64,000 bases of DNA from Burkholderiales bacterium (GTDB taxonomy: Bacteria > Pseudomonadota > Gammaproteobacteria > Burkholderiales > Burkholderiaceae_C): NCBI GenBank assembly GCA_016191525.1, contig JACPOK010000016.1, positions 356,804 through 420,803 on the forward strand, given 5' to 3'. The notes below the pieces were generated by a model that worked only from the letters and a program-made list of their open reading frames with translations, was not told where the DNA came from and made no database searches. This document shows positions 45,266 through 55,403 of this stretch, piece by piece. Numbering within the stretch: the first letter of the stretch is position 1; each line of letters begins with the position of its first letter. The position numbers were made by a program, and so were the translations under genes.

Positions 45266-46228
45266 ATGCGCGTCATCTTCGCGGGCACGCCCGATTTCGC
45301 CCGCGTGGCGCTGGAGCGCCTGCACGGCGCCGGCTTGGGCATCGCGCTGGTGCTCACGCAGCCCGACCGCCCGGCCGGCCGCGGCATGAAGCTGCAGGCC
45401 TCGCCGGTCAAGCAGTTCGCGCAGGAACATCACGTCCCCGCCGCCCAGCCGCGCAGCCTGCGGCTGGACGGCAAGTACCCGGATGACGCGCAGGCCGCAC
45501 GTGCCGCCATCGACGCTGCGCGGGCCGACGTGATGGTGGTGGCCGCCTACGGGCTGATCCTGCCGCAGTGGGTGCTCGATGCGCCGCGGCTGGGGTGCCT
45601 GAACATCCACGCCTCGCTGCTGCCGCGCTGGCGCGGGGCCGCGCCTATCCACCGCGCCGTCGAGGCCGGGGACAGCGAGACCGGCGTCACCATCATGCAG
45701 ATGGATGCGGGGCTGGACACCGGCGACATGCTGCTGGTCGAGCGCATGCCGCTCGCGCCCTCTGAAACCACAGGGTCGCTGCACGACAAGCTGGCCACGC
45801 TGGGCGGCCGCATGATTGTCCAGGCGCTGGAACTGGCCGATCGCGGCGGCCTCGCGCCCGTGCAGCAGCCGCAGGAAGGCGTGACCTACGCGCACAAGAT
45901 CGACAAGGCCGAAGCGCAGGTGGACTGGTCGCAGCCCGCTGCTGTCATTGGCCGGCGCATCCGGGCCTTCAACCCCTTTCCCGGTGCGCACAGCAGCCTG
46001 GGCGGCGAGGCCGTGAAACTGTGGAGCTATGAAATTGATAGCGGCTCAAGCACGGCGGATGCGCTTCCCGGCCAGATTCTCCTCGTAAACGAGGCCGGCG
46101 TGACGGTGGCCAGCGGCCAGGGCGCCTTGCGCCTCACAGTCCTGCAGCGCGCCGGCGGCAAGCGCATGGCGGCGGCTGATTTCCTGCGCGGCTTCGACTT
46201 GAAGCCCGGCATGGTGTTCGGCACCTGA
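45266..46228 (+). CDS. fmt: Methionyl-tRNA formyltransferase
   Basis: 320 residues. Formyl-transfer domain with [28 protein letters not shown] (catalytic Asn/His) and [13 protein letters not shown]-terminal OB-like domain from about residue 210. In the C-terminal domain the stretch [19 protein letters not shown] is encoded by dispersed-repeat copy R4, an insertion between two normal strands. Partner of def in initiation. Confidence 0.95.
   Translation: MRVIFAGTPDFARVALERLHGAGLGIALVLTQPDRPAGRGMKLQASPVKQFAQEHHVPAAQPRSLRLDGKYPDDAQAARAAIDAARADVMVVAAYGLILPQWVLDAPRLGCLNIHASLLPRWRGAAPIHRAVEAGDSETGVTIMQMDAGLDTGDMLLVERMPLAPSETTGSLHDKLATLGGRMIVQALELADRGGLAPVQQPQEGVTYAHKIDKAEAQVDWSQPAAVIGRRIRAFNPFPGAHSSLGGEAVKLWSYEIDSGSSTADALPGQILLVNEAGVTVASGQGALRLTVLQRAGGKRMAAADFLRGFDLKPGMVFGT
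46026..46082 (+). repeat. Dispersed repeat copy R4 (inside fmt)
   Basis: Begins GCTATGAAATTGATAGC, then CTCAAGCAC, ATGCGCT and ATTCTCC, aligned without gaps to copy R7. Read through in the frame giving S-Y-E-I-D-S-G. Confidence 0.75.
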
Positions 46229-46279
46229 TACCTCATGCACCTTGATTTCGGCTGGTAACTCCAGCCCGCCGGCGCCTTC

Positions 46280-46285
46280 TAAAAT
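46280..46285 (+). promoter_or_regulatory. -10 element placing the pgk transcription start at its ATG
   Basis: TAAAAT ends 6 bases before the A of the pgk ATG at 46292, with no Shine-Dalgarno between. If used, the transcript would be leaderless. The -35 region is weak. Confidence 0.4.
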
Positions 46286-46291
46286 CGGGCC

Positions 46292-47485
46292 ATGAACGTC
46301 CTTCGCTTTTCCGATCTCTGTGCCCAAGGCAAGCCCGCCGGCCAACGCGTCTTCATCCGTGCCGACCTCAACGTGCCGCAGGATGACACCGGCAACATCA
46401 CCGAGGACACGCGCATCCGCGCTTCGGTGCCGTGCATCCGCATGGCGCTGGAAGCCGGCGCGGCGGTGATGGTCACCTCGCACCTGGGACGCCCCACCGA
46501 GGGTGAATTCAAGCCTGCGGATTCGCTCGCGCCGGTCGCGCGCCGGCTGGGCGAGCTGATGGGCCGCGAAGTGCCGCTCGTGTCCGGCTGGGTCGACGGC
46601 GTGGACGTCAAGCCGGGCCAGGTGGTGCTGCTGGAAAACTGCCGCGTGAACAAGGGCGAGAAGAAGAACGACCCGGCGCTGGCGCAGAAGATGGCCGCGC
46701 TGTGCGACATCTTCGTGCACGACGCATTCGGCACGGCGCACCGCGCCGAGGCCTCCACCTACGGCATCGCCCAGTTCGCGAAGACGGCCTGCGCCGGCCC
46801 GCTGCTGGCCGCCGAGATCGATGCCATCAGCAAGGCGCTGGCCAACCCGAAGCGGCCGCTGGCGGCCATCGTGGCCGGCTCCAAGGTATCCACCAAGCTC
46901 ACCATCCTGAAGTCGCTGGCGCGCAACGTGGACCAGTTGATCGTGGGCGGCGGCATCGCCAACACCTTCATGCTCGCCGCCGGCCTGAAGATCGGCAAGT
47001 CGCTGGCCGAGCCCGGCCTGCTGGACGAAGCCCGCGCCGTGATCGACGCGATGAAGGCCCGCGGCGCCGAAGTGCCCATCCCCACCGACGTGGTGACCGC
47101 CAAGACCTTTGCCGCCGATGCCGTGGCCACCGTCAAGGCCGCAACCGATGTGGCCGATGACGACCTGATCCTGGACATCGGCCCCGAGACTGCGAAGAAG
47201 CTGGCCGGCCAGCTCATGGCGGCCGGCACCATCGTCTGGAACGGCCCGGTCGGCGTGTTCGAGTTCGACGCCTTCGCCAATGGCACGAAGGCCATCGCCC
47301 GCGCCATTGCGCAGTCCAGCGCGTTCAGCATCGCGGGCGGCGGAGACACGCTGGCGGCCATCGCCAAGTACGGCATCGAAAAGCAGATGGGCTACATCTC
47401 CACCGGTGGCGGCGCCTTCCTGGAAGTGCTGGAGGGCAAGACGCTGCCGGCTTTCGAGATCCTGCAAAAACGCGCGGCCGGGTGA
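46292..47485 (+). CDS. pgk: Phosphoglycerate kinase
   Basis: 397 residues. N-domain [11 protein letters not shown] and TSHLGRP; hinge and C-domain with [26 protein letters not shown] and [12 protein letters not shown]. Converts 1,3-bisphosphoglycerate and ADP to 3-phosphoglycerate and ATP. Followed by pyk; glycolytic genes are clustered over 46-52 kb. Confidence 0.96.
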   Translation: MNVLRFSDLCAQGKPAGQRVFIRADLNVPQDDTGNITEDTRIRASVPCIRMALEAGAAVMVTSHLGRPTEGEFKPADSLAPVARRLGELMGREVPLVSGWVDGVDVKPGQVVLLENCRVNKGEKKNDPALAQKMAALCDIFVHDAFGTAHRAEASTYGIAQFAKTACAGPLLAAEIDAISKALANPKRPLAAIVAGSKVSTKLTILKSLARNVDQLIVGGGIANTFMLAAGLKIGKSLAEPGLLDEARAVIDAMKARGAEVPIPTDVVTAKTFAADAVATVKAATDVADDDLILDIGPETAKKLAGQLMAAGTIVWNGPVGVFEFDAFANGTKAIARAIAQSSAFSIAGGGDTLAAIAKYGIEKQMGYISTGGGAFLEVLEGKTLPAFEILQKRAAG

Positions 47486-47591
47486 AACAGTTTCACCTTC
47501 GCTTGCGGGCCCGGAGGGGTTTTCGTACCTGACATGTAACCGCATTTCGGCGAGAATCCGAAACTTAATTACATAGAACACCGGAGACTCC

Positions 47592-49031
47592 ATGCCTCGT
47601 GCCCGCCGCGCCACCAAGATCGTTGCAACCCTCGGCCCCTCATCGAGCGATCCGGCGCTGCTCCAGAAGATGATCGAGGCCGGTGTCAACGTCGTGCGCC
47701 TGAATTTCAGCCACGGCACGGCCCAGGACCATATCGACCGCGCCGCGCTGGTGCGCGCCGCCGCCCAGCGCGCCGGCCGCGAGGTGGCCATCATGGCCGA
47801 CCTGCAGGGCCCCAAGATCCGCGTGGGCAAATTCGCCGAAGGCAAGGTGCAGCTCGAGCAAGGCATGAAGTTCGTGCTCGACGCATCGCGCACCGAACCT
47901 GGCGACCAGAAGGGCGTGGGCCTGGATTACAAGGACCTGCCGCGCGACGTGAAGGCGGGCGACACCCTGCTGCTCAATGACGGCCTGATCGTGCTGACGG
48001 TGGACTCCGTGAAGGGCGAGCAGGTGCGCACCACCGTCAAGGTGGCCGGCGTGCTGTCCAACAACAAGGGCATCAACAAGCAGGGCGGCGGGCTGACGGC
48101 GCCCGCCCTGACCGGCAAGGACATGGAAGACATCCGCACCGCGATGAGCTTCCAGGCCGACTACGTGGCCGTGAGCTTCCCCAAGAACGCCACCGACATG
48201 GAAATGGCGCGCCAGCTGTGCAACGTGGCGGGCTCCGAATGGGGCCACCGCCCCGGCCTCATCGCCAAGATCGAGCGCGCCGAAGCCATTCCCAACCTGG
48301 AAGCGATTTGCCGCGCCAGCGACGGCATCATGGTTGCGCGCGGCGACCTCGCCATCGAGGTCGGCAACGCCGCCGTGCCGGCCCTGCAGAAACGCATGAT
48401 CCGCATGGCGCGCGAACTGGACATCGTGGTGATCACCGCCACCCACATGATGGAGTCCATGATTACCAACCCGGTGCCCACCCGCGCCGAGGTGAGCGAC
48501 GTGGCCAACGCCGTGCTGGACGGCACCGACGCGGTGATGACGTCGGCAGAAACCGCCAGCGGCAAATTCCCGCTCGAGACCATCATCGAGATGGCCAACA
48601 TCTGCTCTGAAGCCGAGAAGGCCGAGGACGTGAAGCTGGACGCCGATTTCACCGGCACCACCTTCAAGCGCATCGACCAGTCGATCGCCATGGGCGCGCT
48701 CTTCACCGCCTACCACCTCGGCTGCAAGGCCATCGTGGCGCTCACCGATTCCGGCTCCACGCCGCTGTGGATGAGCCGCCATCGCATCCACATCCCGATC
48801 TACGCGCTCACGCCCAAGCTGGTCACCCAGCGCAAGATGGCCCTGTACCGCAACGTGCGGCCGCTGCTGATGGACCAGAGCGCCGAGCGCGACACCGCGC
48901 TGGCCGATGCCGAGGCCCACCTGAAAAAGCGCGGCATCGTCGCCAGCGGCGACATCTATGCCATTACCTGCGGCGAGCCGATGGGCGCACCCGGCGGCAC
49001 CAACATGCTGAAGATCGTGCGCGCCAGCTGA
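47592..49031 (+). CDS. pyk: Pyruvate kinase
   Basis: 479 residues. TIM-barrel with ATLGPSS and VVRLNFSHGT, catalytic IAKIERAEAI and substrate region MVARGDLAIEVG, MESMITNPVPTRAEVSDVANAVLDGTDAVMTS split by the usual turns. C-domain with LTDSGSTPLWMSRHR. CCGGAG ribosome-binding site 7 nt before the ATG. Final ATP-yielding step of glycolysis. Confidence 0.97.
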   Translation: MPRARRATKIVATLGPSSSDPALLQKMIEAGVNVVRLNFSHGTAQDHIDRAALVRAAAQRAGREVAIMADLQGPKIRVGKFAEGKVQLEQGMKFVLDASRTEPGDQKGVGLDYKDLPRDVKAGDTLLLNDGLIVLTVDSVKGEQVRTTVKVAGVLSNNKGINKQGGGLTAPALTGKDMEDIRTAMSFQADYVAVSFPKNATDMEMARQLCNVAGSEWGHRPGLIAKIERAEAIPNLEAICRASDGIMVARGDLAIEVGNAAVPALQKRMIRMARELDIVVITATHMMESMITNPVPTRAEVSDVANAVLDGTDAVMTSAETASGKFPLETIIEMANICSEAEKAEDVKLDADFTGTTFKRIDQSIAMGALFTAYHLGCKAIVALTDSGSTPLWMSRHRIHIPIYALTPKLVTQRKMALYRNVRPLLMDQSAERDTALADAEAHLKKRGIVASGDIYAITCGEPMGAPGGTNMLKIVRAS

Positions 49032-49065
49032 AACCGCCCGGCCCGTCCCCGCGTATAACGGGGAG

Positions 49066-49965
49066 ATGAAAGCAGGCAGTGACTCTTCCCGGCGACAGCC
49101 ACTGATGACGCGCCGCACCGGCGTGCTGGCAGCGCTGTCGGCCCTGCTGTCGGGCTGCTCCGCCGCCGGCGTGCTCAACGCGCTGGTCCCGCGCGAAACC
49201 TACCAGGGGCAGGAGGACGTGGCCTACGGGCCCGACCCGCGCCAGCGGCTGGACGTCTTCAAGCCGCTGGCTCCTGCCGGCGGGCAGCCCCCGCCGATTG
49301 TGGTGTTCTTCTACGGCGGCAGCTGGACCCGGGGCGACCGCGCCGATTACCGCTTCGTCGGCGAAGCGCTGGCTTCCAGCGGCGCCATCGTGCTGGTGGC
49401 GGACTACCGGCTCAGCCCCCAGGTGCGTTACCCCGATTTCCTGAGCGACAGCGCCGCCGCCGTGAAGTGGGCTTTTGACCACGCTCGGGAGCTCGGCGGC
49501 GATGTGTCGGGCATCTACGTCATGGGCCACAGTGCCGGCGCCTACAACGCCGCCATGCTGGCGCTGGATCCGCGCTGGCTTGCCGGCGTGGGCCTGGCGC
49601 CTGCCCGGCTGGCGGGCTTCATCGGCATCGCCGGCCCCTACGACTTCCTGCCGATCGAGAACCCGGACGCACGGGTCGCGTTCAACTGGCCGCAGACAGC
49701 GCCGGACACGCAGCCCATCAACCACGTCACCGCCGCGGCGCCACGCACGCTGCTGCTGGCGCCTGCCGAAGACAAGATGGTCAATCCCCAGCGCAGCACG
49801 GCCGGCCTGGCCGGGCGCCTGTCGGCGGCGGGAGTGGATGTCACGCTGAAGCTGATGGATGGCGTCAGCCACGTCACCATTCTTGCCAGCATGGCCAGGC
49901 CGCTGCGGCGGCTGGCACCGGTGCTGCCGCAGGTGGCAGCCTTCCTGCGCCTGGCGCCCGGCTAG
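49066..49965 (+). CDS. Alpha/beta hydrolase lipoprotein (HSL/BD-FAE-like)
   Basis: 299 residues. N-terminal signal with lipobox LLSGC (Cys31). Oxyanion loop FFYGGSWTRGD, nucleophile elbow GHSAG, acid DKMV region and catalytic His in GVSHVT. Family of kynurenine-formamidase-like and hormone-sensitive-lipase-like esterases; substrate unknown. GGGGAG lies directly against the ATG, so the internal ATG at codon 14 (49105) may be used. Its stop shares CTAG with the convergent PAP2 gene. Confidence 0.82.
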   Translation: MKAGSDSSRRQPLMTRRTGVLAALSALLSGCSAAGVLNALVPRETYQGQEDVAYGPDPRQRLDVFKPLAPAGGQPPPIVVFFYGGSWTRGDRADYRFVGEALASSGAIVLVADYRLSPQVRYPDFLSDSAAAVKWAFDHARELGGDVSGIYVMGHSAGAYNAAMLALDPRWLAGVGLAPARLAGFIGIAGPYDFLPIENPDARVAFNWPQTAPDTQPINHVTAAAPRTLLLAPAEDKMVNPQRSTAGLAGRLSAAGVDVTLKLMDGVSHVTILASMARPLRRLAPVLPQVAAFLRLAPG

Positions 49966-50645
49966 CCTTGCGGCGCGGGCGGCGACCGGATATCAGCCAG
50001 CCAGGCTGTGGTCCAGCAGAGCCAGGCGGTCCACAGGGTGTGGCTCATGAAATGGGCGCCGCGCAGCTGCTGCGACAGGCCCAACACCAGCCCCGCCAGC
50101 AGTACCACGGCCAGCCAGGCGGCCGCCAATCGCGGCGCCGTGGGCCGCAGCACCACGTAGCCGCCAATGAAGCACAGCGCCGAGGAGGCATGGCCTGCGG
50201 GAAAGCAGTGGCCGCCGCCGCCGTCCTTCACGCCCCAGCTCCAGTGCGAGATGTAGCGGGCGTGGCCGCCGAATTCCACCAGGTCCCACGGACAGCTGGT
50301 GGTGCTGGTGGACTTGAACACCTCGATCACCAGCACGGCCAGCAGCGTGGTGAGCAGCAGCTGCACGCGCTCCGGCCGGCGCAGCCGCCGCAGCACCCCG
50401 GTAGGCCACCAGATTCCGGCCAGGAGCCACAGGGCCGCCAGCCAGGGCAGGGGTTTGACGCCGCCGTGCAGCACCTTGTCCAGCAGCCAGTTGTCCTGAA
50501 GGGAAAAGCCCGAAGGCCCGCCCGGCCAGCGCGCCATGGTGAGGTCCAGCCCGCTAGCATCCCAGGCCAGCAGCAGGAGCAGGCTGGCGGCTATCCAGCA
50601 GAAGGTGCGCAGCGCGGGGCGGCCGTGGGCGAAGGTGAGCATCAA
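49962..50645 (-). CDS. PAP2-family membrane phosphatase
   Basis: 227 residues with about six membrane segments. Phosphatase motifs: K in [12 protein letters not shown] (motif 1, RP replaced by PW), FPAGHASSA (motif 2) and [14 protein letters not shown] (motif 3 Arg and His). Such proteins dephosphorylate lipid A, undecaprenyl pyrophosphate or phosphatidylglycerophosphate. Substrate cannot be chosen from sequence. TAG stop overlaps the convergent hydrolase stop. Confidence 0.85.
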   Translation of the reverse strand: MMLTFAHGRPALRTFCWIAASLLLLLAWDASGLDLTMARWPGGPSGFSLQDNWLLDKVLHGGVKPLPWLAALWLLAGIWWPTGVLRRLRRPERVQLLLTTLLAVLVIEVFKSTSTTSCPWDLVEFGGHARYISHWSWGVKDGGGGHCFPAGHASSALCFIGGYVVLRPTAPRLAAAWLAVVLLAGLVLGLSQQLRGAHFMSHTLWTAWLCWTTAWLADIRSPPAPQG

Positions 50646-50797
50646 AAAAAATAGGGGCCAGGCGAGCCGGCAACCGACGGCTCAAGGGTAGCACCGCAGC
50701 GCGGCACGCCTGGAGGCCAGTTAAAATCGCAGGAAAGTTACTACGCGGTTACCTGCGCCCGCGCACCCGGTTTTTCACTTCCTCATCGGACATCAAC

Positions 50798-51862
50798 ATG
50801 CCTCTCGTTTCCATGCGCGAACTGCTGGACCATGCCGCCGTCAACGGCTATGGCATCCCCGCCTTCAACGTCAACAACCTCGAGCAGGTCCAGGCCGTCA
50901 TGGAGGCGGCGAAGGAAACCGGCGCGCCGGTGATCCTGCAGGCCAGCGCCGGTGCGCGCAAGTACGCGGGCGAATCGTTCATCAAGCACCTGATCCAGGC
51001 GGCCGTGGAGGCCTACCCGGGCATACCGCTGGTGATGCACCAGGACCATGGCCAGAACCCCGATGTGTGCCAGGGCGCGATCAACCTGGGCTTTTCTTCC
51101 GTGATGATGGACGGCAGCCTGGAAGGCGACGGCAAGACCATCGCCAGCTACGACTACAACGTCGATGTCACCCGCAAGGTAGTGGACATGGCGCACAAGG
51201 TCGGTGTCACTGTGGAAGGCGAGCTGGGCTGCCTGGGCAGCCTGGAAACCATGAAGGGCGACAAGGAAGACGGCCACGGGACAGACTCCACAATGACGCG
51301 CGAACAGTTGCTCACCGACCCCGAGCAAGCCGCGGACTTCGTCAAGCGAACGCAGCTCGACGCGCTGGCGATCGCCATCGGCACCAGCCATGGCGCCTAC
51401 AAGTTCACCCGCAAGCCCACCGGCGACATCCTGGCCATTGACCGCATCAAGGAAATCAACCGCCGCATCCCCAACACCCACCTGGTGATGCACGGCAGCT
51501 CCAGCGTGCCGCAGGACCTGCTGGCCATCATCCGCCAGTACGGCGGCCAGATGAAGGAAACCTACGGCGTGCCGGTCGAGGAAATCCAGCACGCCATCAA
51601 GTTCGGCGTGCGCAAGATCAACATCGACACCGACATCCGCCTGGCCATGACCGGCGCGGTGCGCAAGTTCCTGGCCGAGAACCCCGAGAAGTTCGACGCC
51701 CGCGAATGGCTCAAGCCCGCGCGCGAAGCCGCCAAGGCCATCTGCAAGCAGCGCTACATCGAATTCGGCTGCGAAGGCCAGGCCGGCAAGATCAAGGGCG
51801 ACAGCCTGCAGGTGGTGGCCGGCAAGTACAGCAAGGGCGAGCTGGCCCAGGTCGTGCATTGA
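50798..51862 (+). CDS. fba: Fructose-bisphosphate aldolase class II
   Basis: 354 residues, Calvin-cycle-subtype class II aldolase. Zinc ligands in MHQDHGQN and [20 protein letters not shown] at the N-terminus; [11 protein letters not shown] near the C-terminus. A TAAAAT -10-like box lies at 50722-50727. Immediately followed by purC (2 bp gap), so glycolysis and purine synthesis share a transcript here. Confidence 0.96.
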   Translation: MPLVSMRELLDHAAVNGYGIPAFNVNNLEQVQAVMEAAKETGAPVILQASAGARKYAGESFIKHLIQAAVEAYPGIPLVMHQDHGQNPDVCQGAINLGFSSVMMDGSLEGDGKTIASYDYNVDVTRKVVDMAHKVGVTVEGELGCLGSLETMKGDKEDGHGTDSTMTREQLLTDPEQAADFVKRTQLDALAIAIGTSHGAYKFTRKPTGDILAIDRIKEINRRIPNTHLVMHGSSSVPQDLLAIIRQYGGQMKETYGVPVEEIQHAIKFGVRKINIDTDIRLAMTGAVRKFLAENPEKFDAREWLKPAREAAKAICKQRYIEFGCEGQAGKIKGDSLQVVAGKYSKGELAQVVH

Positions 51863-51864
51863 GC

Positions 51865-52773
51865 ATGACCACGGCGCTCCACACCTCCGCCCTCACCTCC
51901 CTGCCGCTGCTGGCCCGCGGCAAGGTCCGCGACAACTACGCCGTCGGCAACGACCGCATCCTGATGGTCGCGAGCGACCGGCTCTCCGCCTTCGACGTGA
52001 TCATGGGCGAGCCCATCCCCGGCAAGGGCGAGCTGCTCACGCAGATGGCCCTCTTCTGGTTCGGCAAGCTGGGTCACCTGTGCCCCAACCACCTCACCGG
52101 CGAGCTGCCCGAGAGCGTGGTGGGCCCGGCCGAGGTTGCGCAGGTGGTGGGCCGCTCGATGCTGGTCAAGCGCCTGAAGCCCATCCCGGTCGAGGCGGTG
52201 GTGAGGGGGTACCTCGCGGGCAGCGGCTGGGTCGAATACCAGCAGTCGCAATCGGTCTGCGGCGTGCCGCTGCCGCCGGGCCTGAAGAACGCGGGCAAGC
52301 TGCCCGAGCCGATCTTCACGCCCGCCGCCAAGGCCGAGATGGGCGAGCACGACGAGAACATCACCTATGACAAGGTCGTGGAGATCGTCGGCGCTGAAAT
52401 GGCCGCGAAGATCCGCGAGATCAGCATCGCCGTGTACAAGGCCGCCGCCGAAATCGCGCTGGCCAAGGGCATGATCATTGCCGACACCAAGTTCGAGTTC
52501 GGCCTGGACGGTGCGGGCAACCTGATCCTGATGGACGAGGTGCTCACGCCCGACTCGTCCCGCTACTGGCCGGTCGAAGGCTACCAGGCCGCCTACGCCG
52601 CCGGCACCAACCCGCCCAGCTACGACAAGCAGTTCGTGCGCGATTGGCTGGAGCAGGTGCGCATCAACGGCAAGCCCTGGGACAAGACCCCCCCGGCGCC
52701 GCGCCTTCCGCAGGACGTGATCGACAAGACCGCGCAGAAGTACCGCGAGGCATTGCAGCGCCTCACGGCGTAA
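51865..52773 (+). CDS. purC: Phosphoribosylaminoimidazole-succinocarboxamide synthase
   Basis: 302 residues of the longer SAICAR synthetase type. [11 protein letters not shown] (nucleotide-binding), [28 protein letters not shown], and DTKFEFGLD and [12 protein letters not shown] are signature blocks. Joins aspartate to CAIR in purine synthesis. ATG at 51865 lies 2 bp after the fba stop, within a purine-rich context at the end of fba. Confidence 0.96.
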   Translation: MTTALHTSALTSLPLLARGKVRDNYAVGNDRILMVASDRLSAFDVIMGEPIPGKGELLTQMALFWFGKLGHLCPNHLTGELPESVVGPAEVAQVVGRSMLVKRLKPIPVEAVVRGYLAGSGWVEYQQSQSVCGVPLPPGLKNAGKLPEPIFTPAAKAEMGEHDENITYDKVVEIVGAEMAAKIREISIAVYKAAAEIALAKGMIIADTKFEFGLDGAGNLILMDEVLTPDSSRYWPVEGYQAAYAAGTNPPSYDKQFVRDWLEQVRINGKPWDKTPPAPRLPQDVIDKTAQKYREALQRLTA

Positions 52774-52785
52774 GCGGCCCGCCGC

Positions 52786-53682
52786 TCAGCTCAGCACCAC
52801 GCTCGACAGCCGCCTGCGGTAGGTGGCCACCACGGGGTCATCCGGCGGGATCTGCCCTTCGGCCACCTTGGGCTTGGGCGGCTCGATGATGTCCAGGATG
52901 GCCACATAGGTCTTGCGCGCCAGCTCCTCGTTCCAGGCCTTGTCGCGCATCAGGATCTCCAGCAGCTCGTCCATCGCGGCCGTCCACTGCTGCTGCGCCA
53001 TCAGCACGCGGGCCTTGCCGAAACGCGCCTCGAAATCGCGCTTGTTGGCCGCAATTTGAGAGTCAAAACCGGCTGCAGAGCGCGCCGGCTGTGCGTGGGG
53101 CGCTGCAAAATCGATAGCATCCATCAGCCGCTGCAGCGAATCCAGCCGGCGCACGGCAACGGCCTTGCCAATCACCGGGGCGAACGCGACCTTGGCGCCG
53201 TCGGTGTCGCCAGCCAGCAGCAGCGCTCGCACGTAGTCGAAGCGCGCGTCGTCGTTGTCCGGCGCTTCGGCCACGGCCTGCTTCAGCTTTTCCAGCTTCG
53301 CTTCGGGGCCCAGCTCCGCGGCTTCCTCCACCACTTCTTCCTCTTCCGGCTCGCCGGCCGGCGGCACGTGCTTGTCCAGGAACTCGCGGATCTTGCCTTC
53401 GGGCAGCGCGCCCATGAAGCCGTCCACCGGCTGGCCGTTCATCAGCAGGATGACGGTGGGGATGCTCTTGATGCCGAACGCGCCGGCCAGCTGCTGCTCC
53501 TGGTCGGAGTCGATCTTCACCAGCTTGAACCGGCCCTCGTAGGCCAGCTCGAGCTTTTCCAGCAGCGGGCCGATCACCTTGCAGGGGCCGCACCAGGGCG
53601 CCCAGAAGTCCACCAGCACCGGCTGGGTCATGGAGGCGGCGATCACCTCGGCTTCAAAGTTTTCTATCGTGACGTCGATCAT
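52786..53682 (-). CDS. cnoX: Thioredoxin-TPR co-chaperone (CnoX/YbbN-like)
   Basis: 298 residues. N-terminal thioredoxin domain with redox-active WCGPCK (C31, C34), an acidic linker GEPEEEEVVEEAAE, then TPR-like helices. CnoX proteins hold oxidised or unfolded clients for GroEL. Between the TPR helices the segment DAIDFAAPHAQPARSAAGFDS is encoded by dispersed-repeat copy R5, an insertion. Convergent with purC, divergent from purE. Confidence 0.9.
   Translation of the reverse strand: MIDVTIENFEAEVIAASMTQPVLVDFWAPWCGPCKVIGPLLEKLELAYEGRFKLVKIDSDQEQQLAGAFGIKSIPTVILLMNGQPVDGFMGALPEGKIREFLDKHVPPAGEPEEEEVVEEAAELGPEAKLEKLKQAVAEAPDNDDARFDYVRALLLAGDTDGAKVAFAPVIGKAVAVRRLDSLQRLMDAIDFAAPHAQPARSAAGFDSQIAANKRDFEARFGKARVLMAQQQWTAAMDELLEILMRDKAWNEELARKTYVAILDIIEPPKPKVAEGQIPPDDPVVATYRRRLSSVVLS
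53061..53118 (-). repeat. Dispersed repeat copy R5 (inside cnoX)
   Basis: On the minus strand begins GCTATCGATTTTGCAGC. Its block GCACAGCC, then GGCGCGCTCTGCAGCC, differs from copy R7 at a single base over 24. Read in the same frame as R7. Confidence 0.85.
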
Positions 53683-53712
53683 TTGGGGCAGTTCGGGGGC
53701 AAAACGTAAAAT
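53683..53712 (+). promoter_or_regulatory. Probable promoter of purE-purK
   Basis: TTGGGG at 53683-53688 and TAAAAT at 53707-53712 with an 18-nt spacer, giving a leader of about 20 nt before the purE ATG. Confidence 0.4.
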
Positions 53713-53739
53713 TCAATCAATCACCAACTGACTGACTCT

Positions 53740-54231
53740 ATGTCATCCATTCAAATCGGCGTGGTCATGGGCTCCAGCTCGGACTGGGAGACGATGCAGC
53801 ACGCAGTGCAGATTCTCCAGGAATTTGGCATCGCGCATGAGGCCCGGGTGGTCTCGGCCCACCGCATGCCCGACGACATGTTCGCCTATGCGCAGGGCGC
53901 GCAGGCCCGCGGCCTGAGGGCGATCATCGCCGGCGCCGGGGGCGCGGCCCACCTGCCGGGCATGCTGGCGGCAAAGACCACGGTGCCGGTGCTGGGCGTG
54001 CCGGTGGCCGGGCGCCACCTGCAGGGCGTGGATTCGCTGCACAGCATCGTGCAGATGCCCAGGGGCATCCCCGTGGCCACCTTCGCCATCGGCAACGCGG
54101 GCGCGGCCAATGCGGCGCTGTTCGCCGTGGCCATGCTGGCCGGTCAGGATGCGGCGCTGCGGGCGAAGCTGGAGGCCTTCCGCGCCGCCCAGACCGAAGC
54201 CGCGCGCAACATGACGCTGCCGCCGGCATGA
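53740..54231 (+). CDS. purE: N5-carboxyaminoimidazole ribonucleotide mutase
   Basis: 163 residues, class I Pur[21 protein letters not shown] and [17 protein letters not shown] are the substrate-binding blocks including the catalytic His in SAHR. Converts N5-CAIR to CAIR. Overlaps purK by ATGA. Confidence 0.96.
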   Translation: MSSIQIGVVMGSSSDWETMQHAVQILQEFGIAHEARVVSAHRMPDDMFAYAQGAQARGLRAIIAGAGGAAHLPGMLAAKTTVPVLGVPVAGRHLQGVDSLHSIVQMPRGIPVATFAIGNAGAANAALFAVAMLAGQDAALRAKLEAFRAAQTEAARNMTLPPA

Positions 54232-55391
54232 GCCGCGAAGCGATCCAGCCGGGCGCCACGCTGGGCGTCATGGGCGGCGGCCAGCTGGGCCGCATGTTCG
54301 TCCACGCGGCCCAGCGGATGGGCTACTTCACCGCCGTGCTGGACCCGGACGCTTCCAGCCCGGCCGGCAAGGTCAGCCACCACCACATCCAGGCGGATTA
54401 CCTGGACGACGGGGGCCTGGCGCAGCTGGCCGCCTGCAGCGCCGCCATCACCACCGAGTTCGAGAACGTGCCCGCGCCCGCGCTGCGAACGCTGGCCGCC
54501 ATGCGGCCGGTGGCGCCCGGCGCCGAGGCGGTGGCCATCGCCCAGGACCGGGCGCAGGAGAAGGCCCACTTCACGCGCTGCGGCGTGGCCTGCGCGCCCT
54601 ATGCGGTGATCGAAACACAGCAGCAGCTGGCCGCGGTGGGTGACGGCCTGCTGCCCGGCATCCTCAAGACAACCCGCCTGGGCTACGACGGCAAAGGCCA
54701 GCAACGGGTGAAGACCCGCGCCGAGCTGGCCGCCGCCTGGGATTCGCTGCGGCAGGTGCCCTGCGTGCTGGAGCAGATGCTGCCGCTGGCCGCGGAATGC
54801 TCAGTCATCGTCGCGCGCGGCGCGGACGGCAGCCTGGTGAACCTGCCGCCGCAGCTGAACCTGCACCGCGAGGGCATCCTAGCGGTGACCGAGGTTTACG
54901 AGGGAAATATGCCCGCAGAGCGCGCCAGTGCTGCGGTGGCAGCTACCAAATCAATAGCAGAAGGCCTGGGCTACGTGGGCGTGCTGTGCGTGGAGTTCTT
55001 CGTACTGGCGGATGGCTCGCTGGTTGTGAACGAGATGGCGCCGCGCCCGCACAACAGCGGCCACTACAGCATGGACGCCTGTGACGTGTCGCAGTTCGAG
55101 CTGCAGGTGCGCACGCTGGCCGGGCTGCCGCTCACGCAGCCGCGCCAGCACAGCGCGGCCGTCATGCTTAACCTGCTGGGCGACTTGTGGTTCGCGCAGG
55201 GCGGTGCCGAGCGGACCCCGGCATGGAGCGAAGTGCTCCGGCTGCCGGGCACCCACCTGCACCTGTACGGCAAGCACAGCGCGCGCAAGGGCCGCAAGAT
55301 GGGCCACCTGAACATCACCGCCGCCAGCGCCGCGCAGGCGCGTGCCACCGCGCTGCAGGCGGCGGCGCTGCTGGGCATCCAGGCCTTTTGA
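54228..55391 (+). CDS. purK: N5-carboxyaminoimidazole ribonucleotide synthase
   Basis: 387 residues, ATP-grasp enzyme. [12 protein letters not shown] at the N-terminus, [22 protein letters not shown] and [14 protein letters not shown]. Within the ATP-grasp domain the segment [20 protein letters not shown] is encoded by dispersed-repeat copy R6 read on its reverse strand. Works with purE. Confidence 0.96.
   Translation: MSREAIQPGATLGVMGGGQLGRMFVHAAQRMGYFTAVLDPDASSPAGKVSHHHIQADYLDDGGLAQLAACSAAITTEFENVPAPALRTLAAMRPVAPGAEAVAIAQDRAQEKAHFTRCGVACAPYAVIETQQQLAAVGDGLLPGILKTTRLGYDGKGQQRVKTRAELAAAWDSLRQVPCVLEQMLPLAAECSVIVARGADGSLVNLPPQLNLHREGILAVTEVYEGNMPAERASAAVAATKSIAEGLGYVGVLCVEFFVLADGSLVVNEMAPRPHNSGHYSMDACDVSQFELQVRTLAGLPLTQPRQHSAAVMLNLLGDLWFAQGGAERTPAWSEVLRLPGTHLHLYGKHSARKGRKMGHLNITAASAAQARATALQAAALLGIQAF
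54902..54958 (-). repeat. Dispersed repeat copy R6 (inside purK, reverse orientation)
   Basis: On the minus strand begins GCTATTGATTTGGTAGC and includes GGCGCGCTCTGC, aligned without gaps to copy R7. The only intragenic copy lying antisense to its host gene. Confidence 0.75.
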
Positions 55392-55403
55392 GGCCGCGGC
55401 GCC

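Noticed and set aside
46046..47893. 615-codon minus-strand open frame opposite fmt, pgk and pyk
   Set aside because: Spans three well-supported genes antisense; composition is that of a shadow frame.
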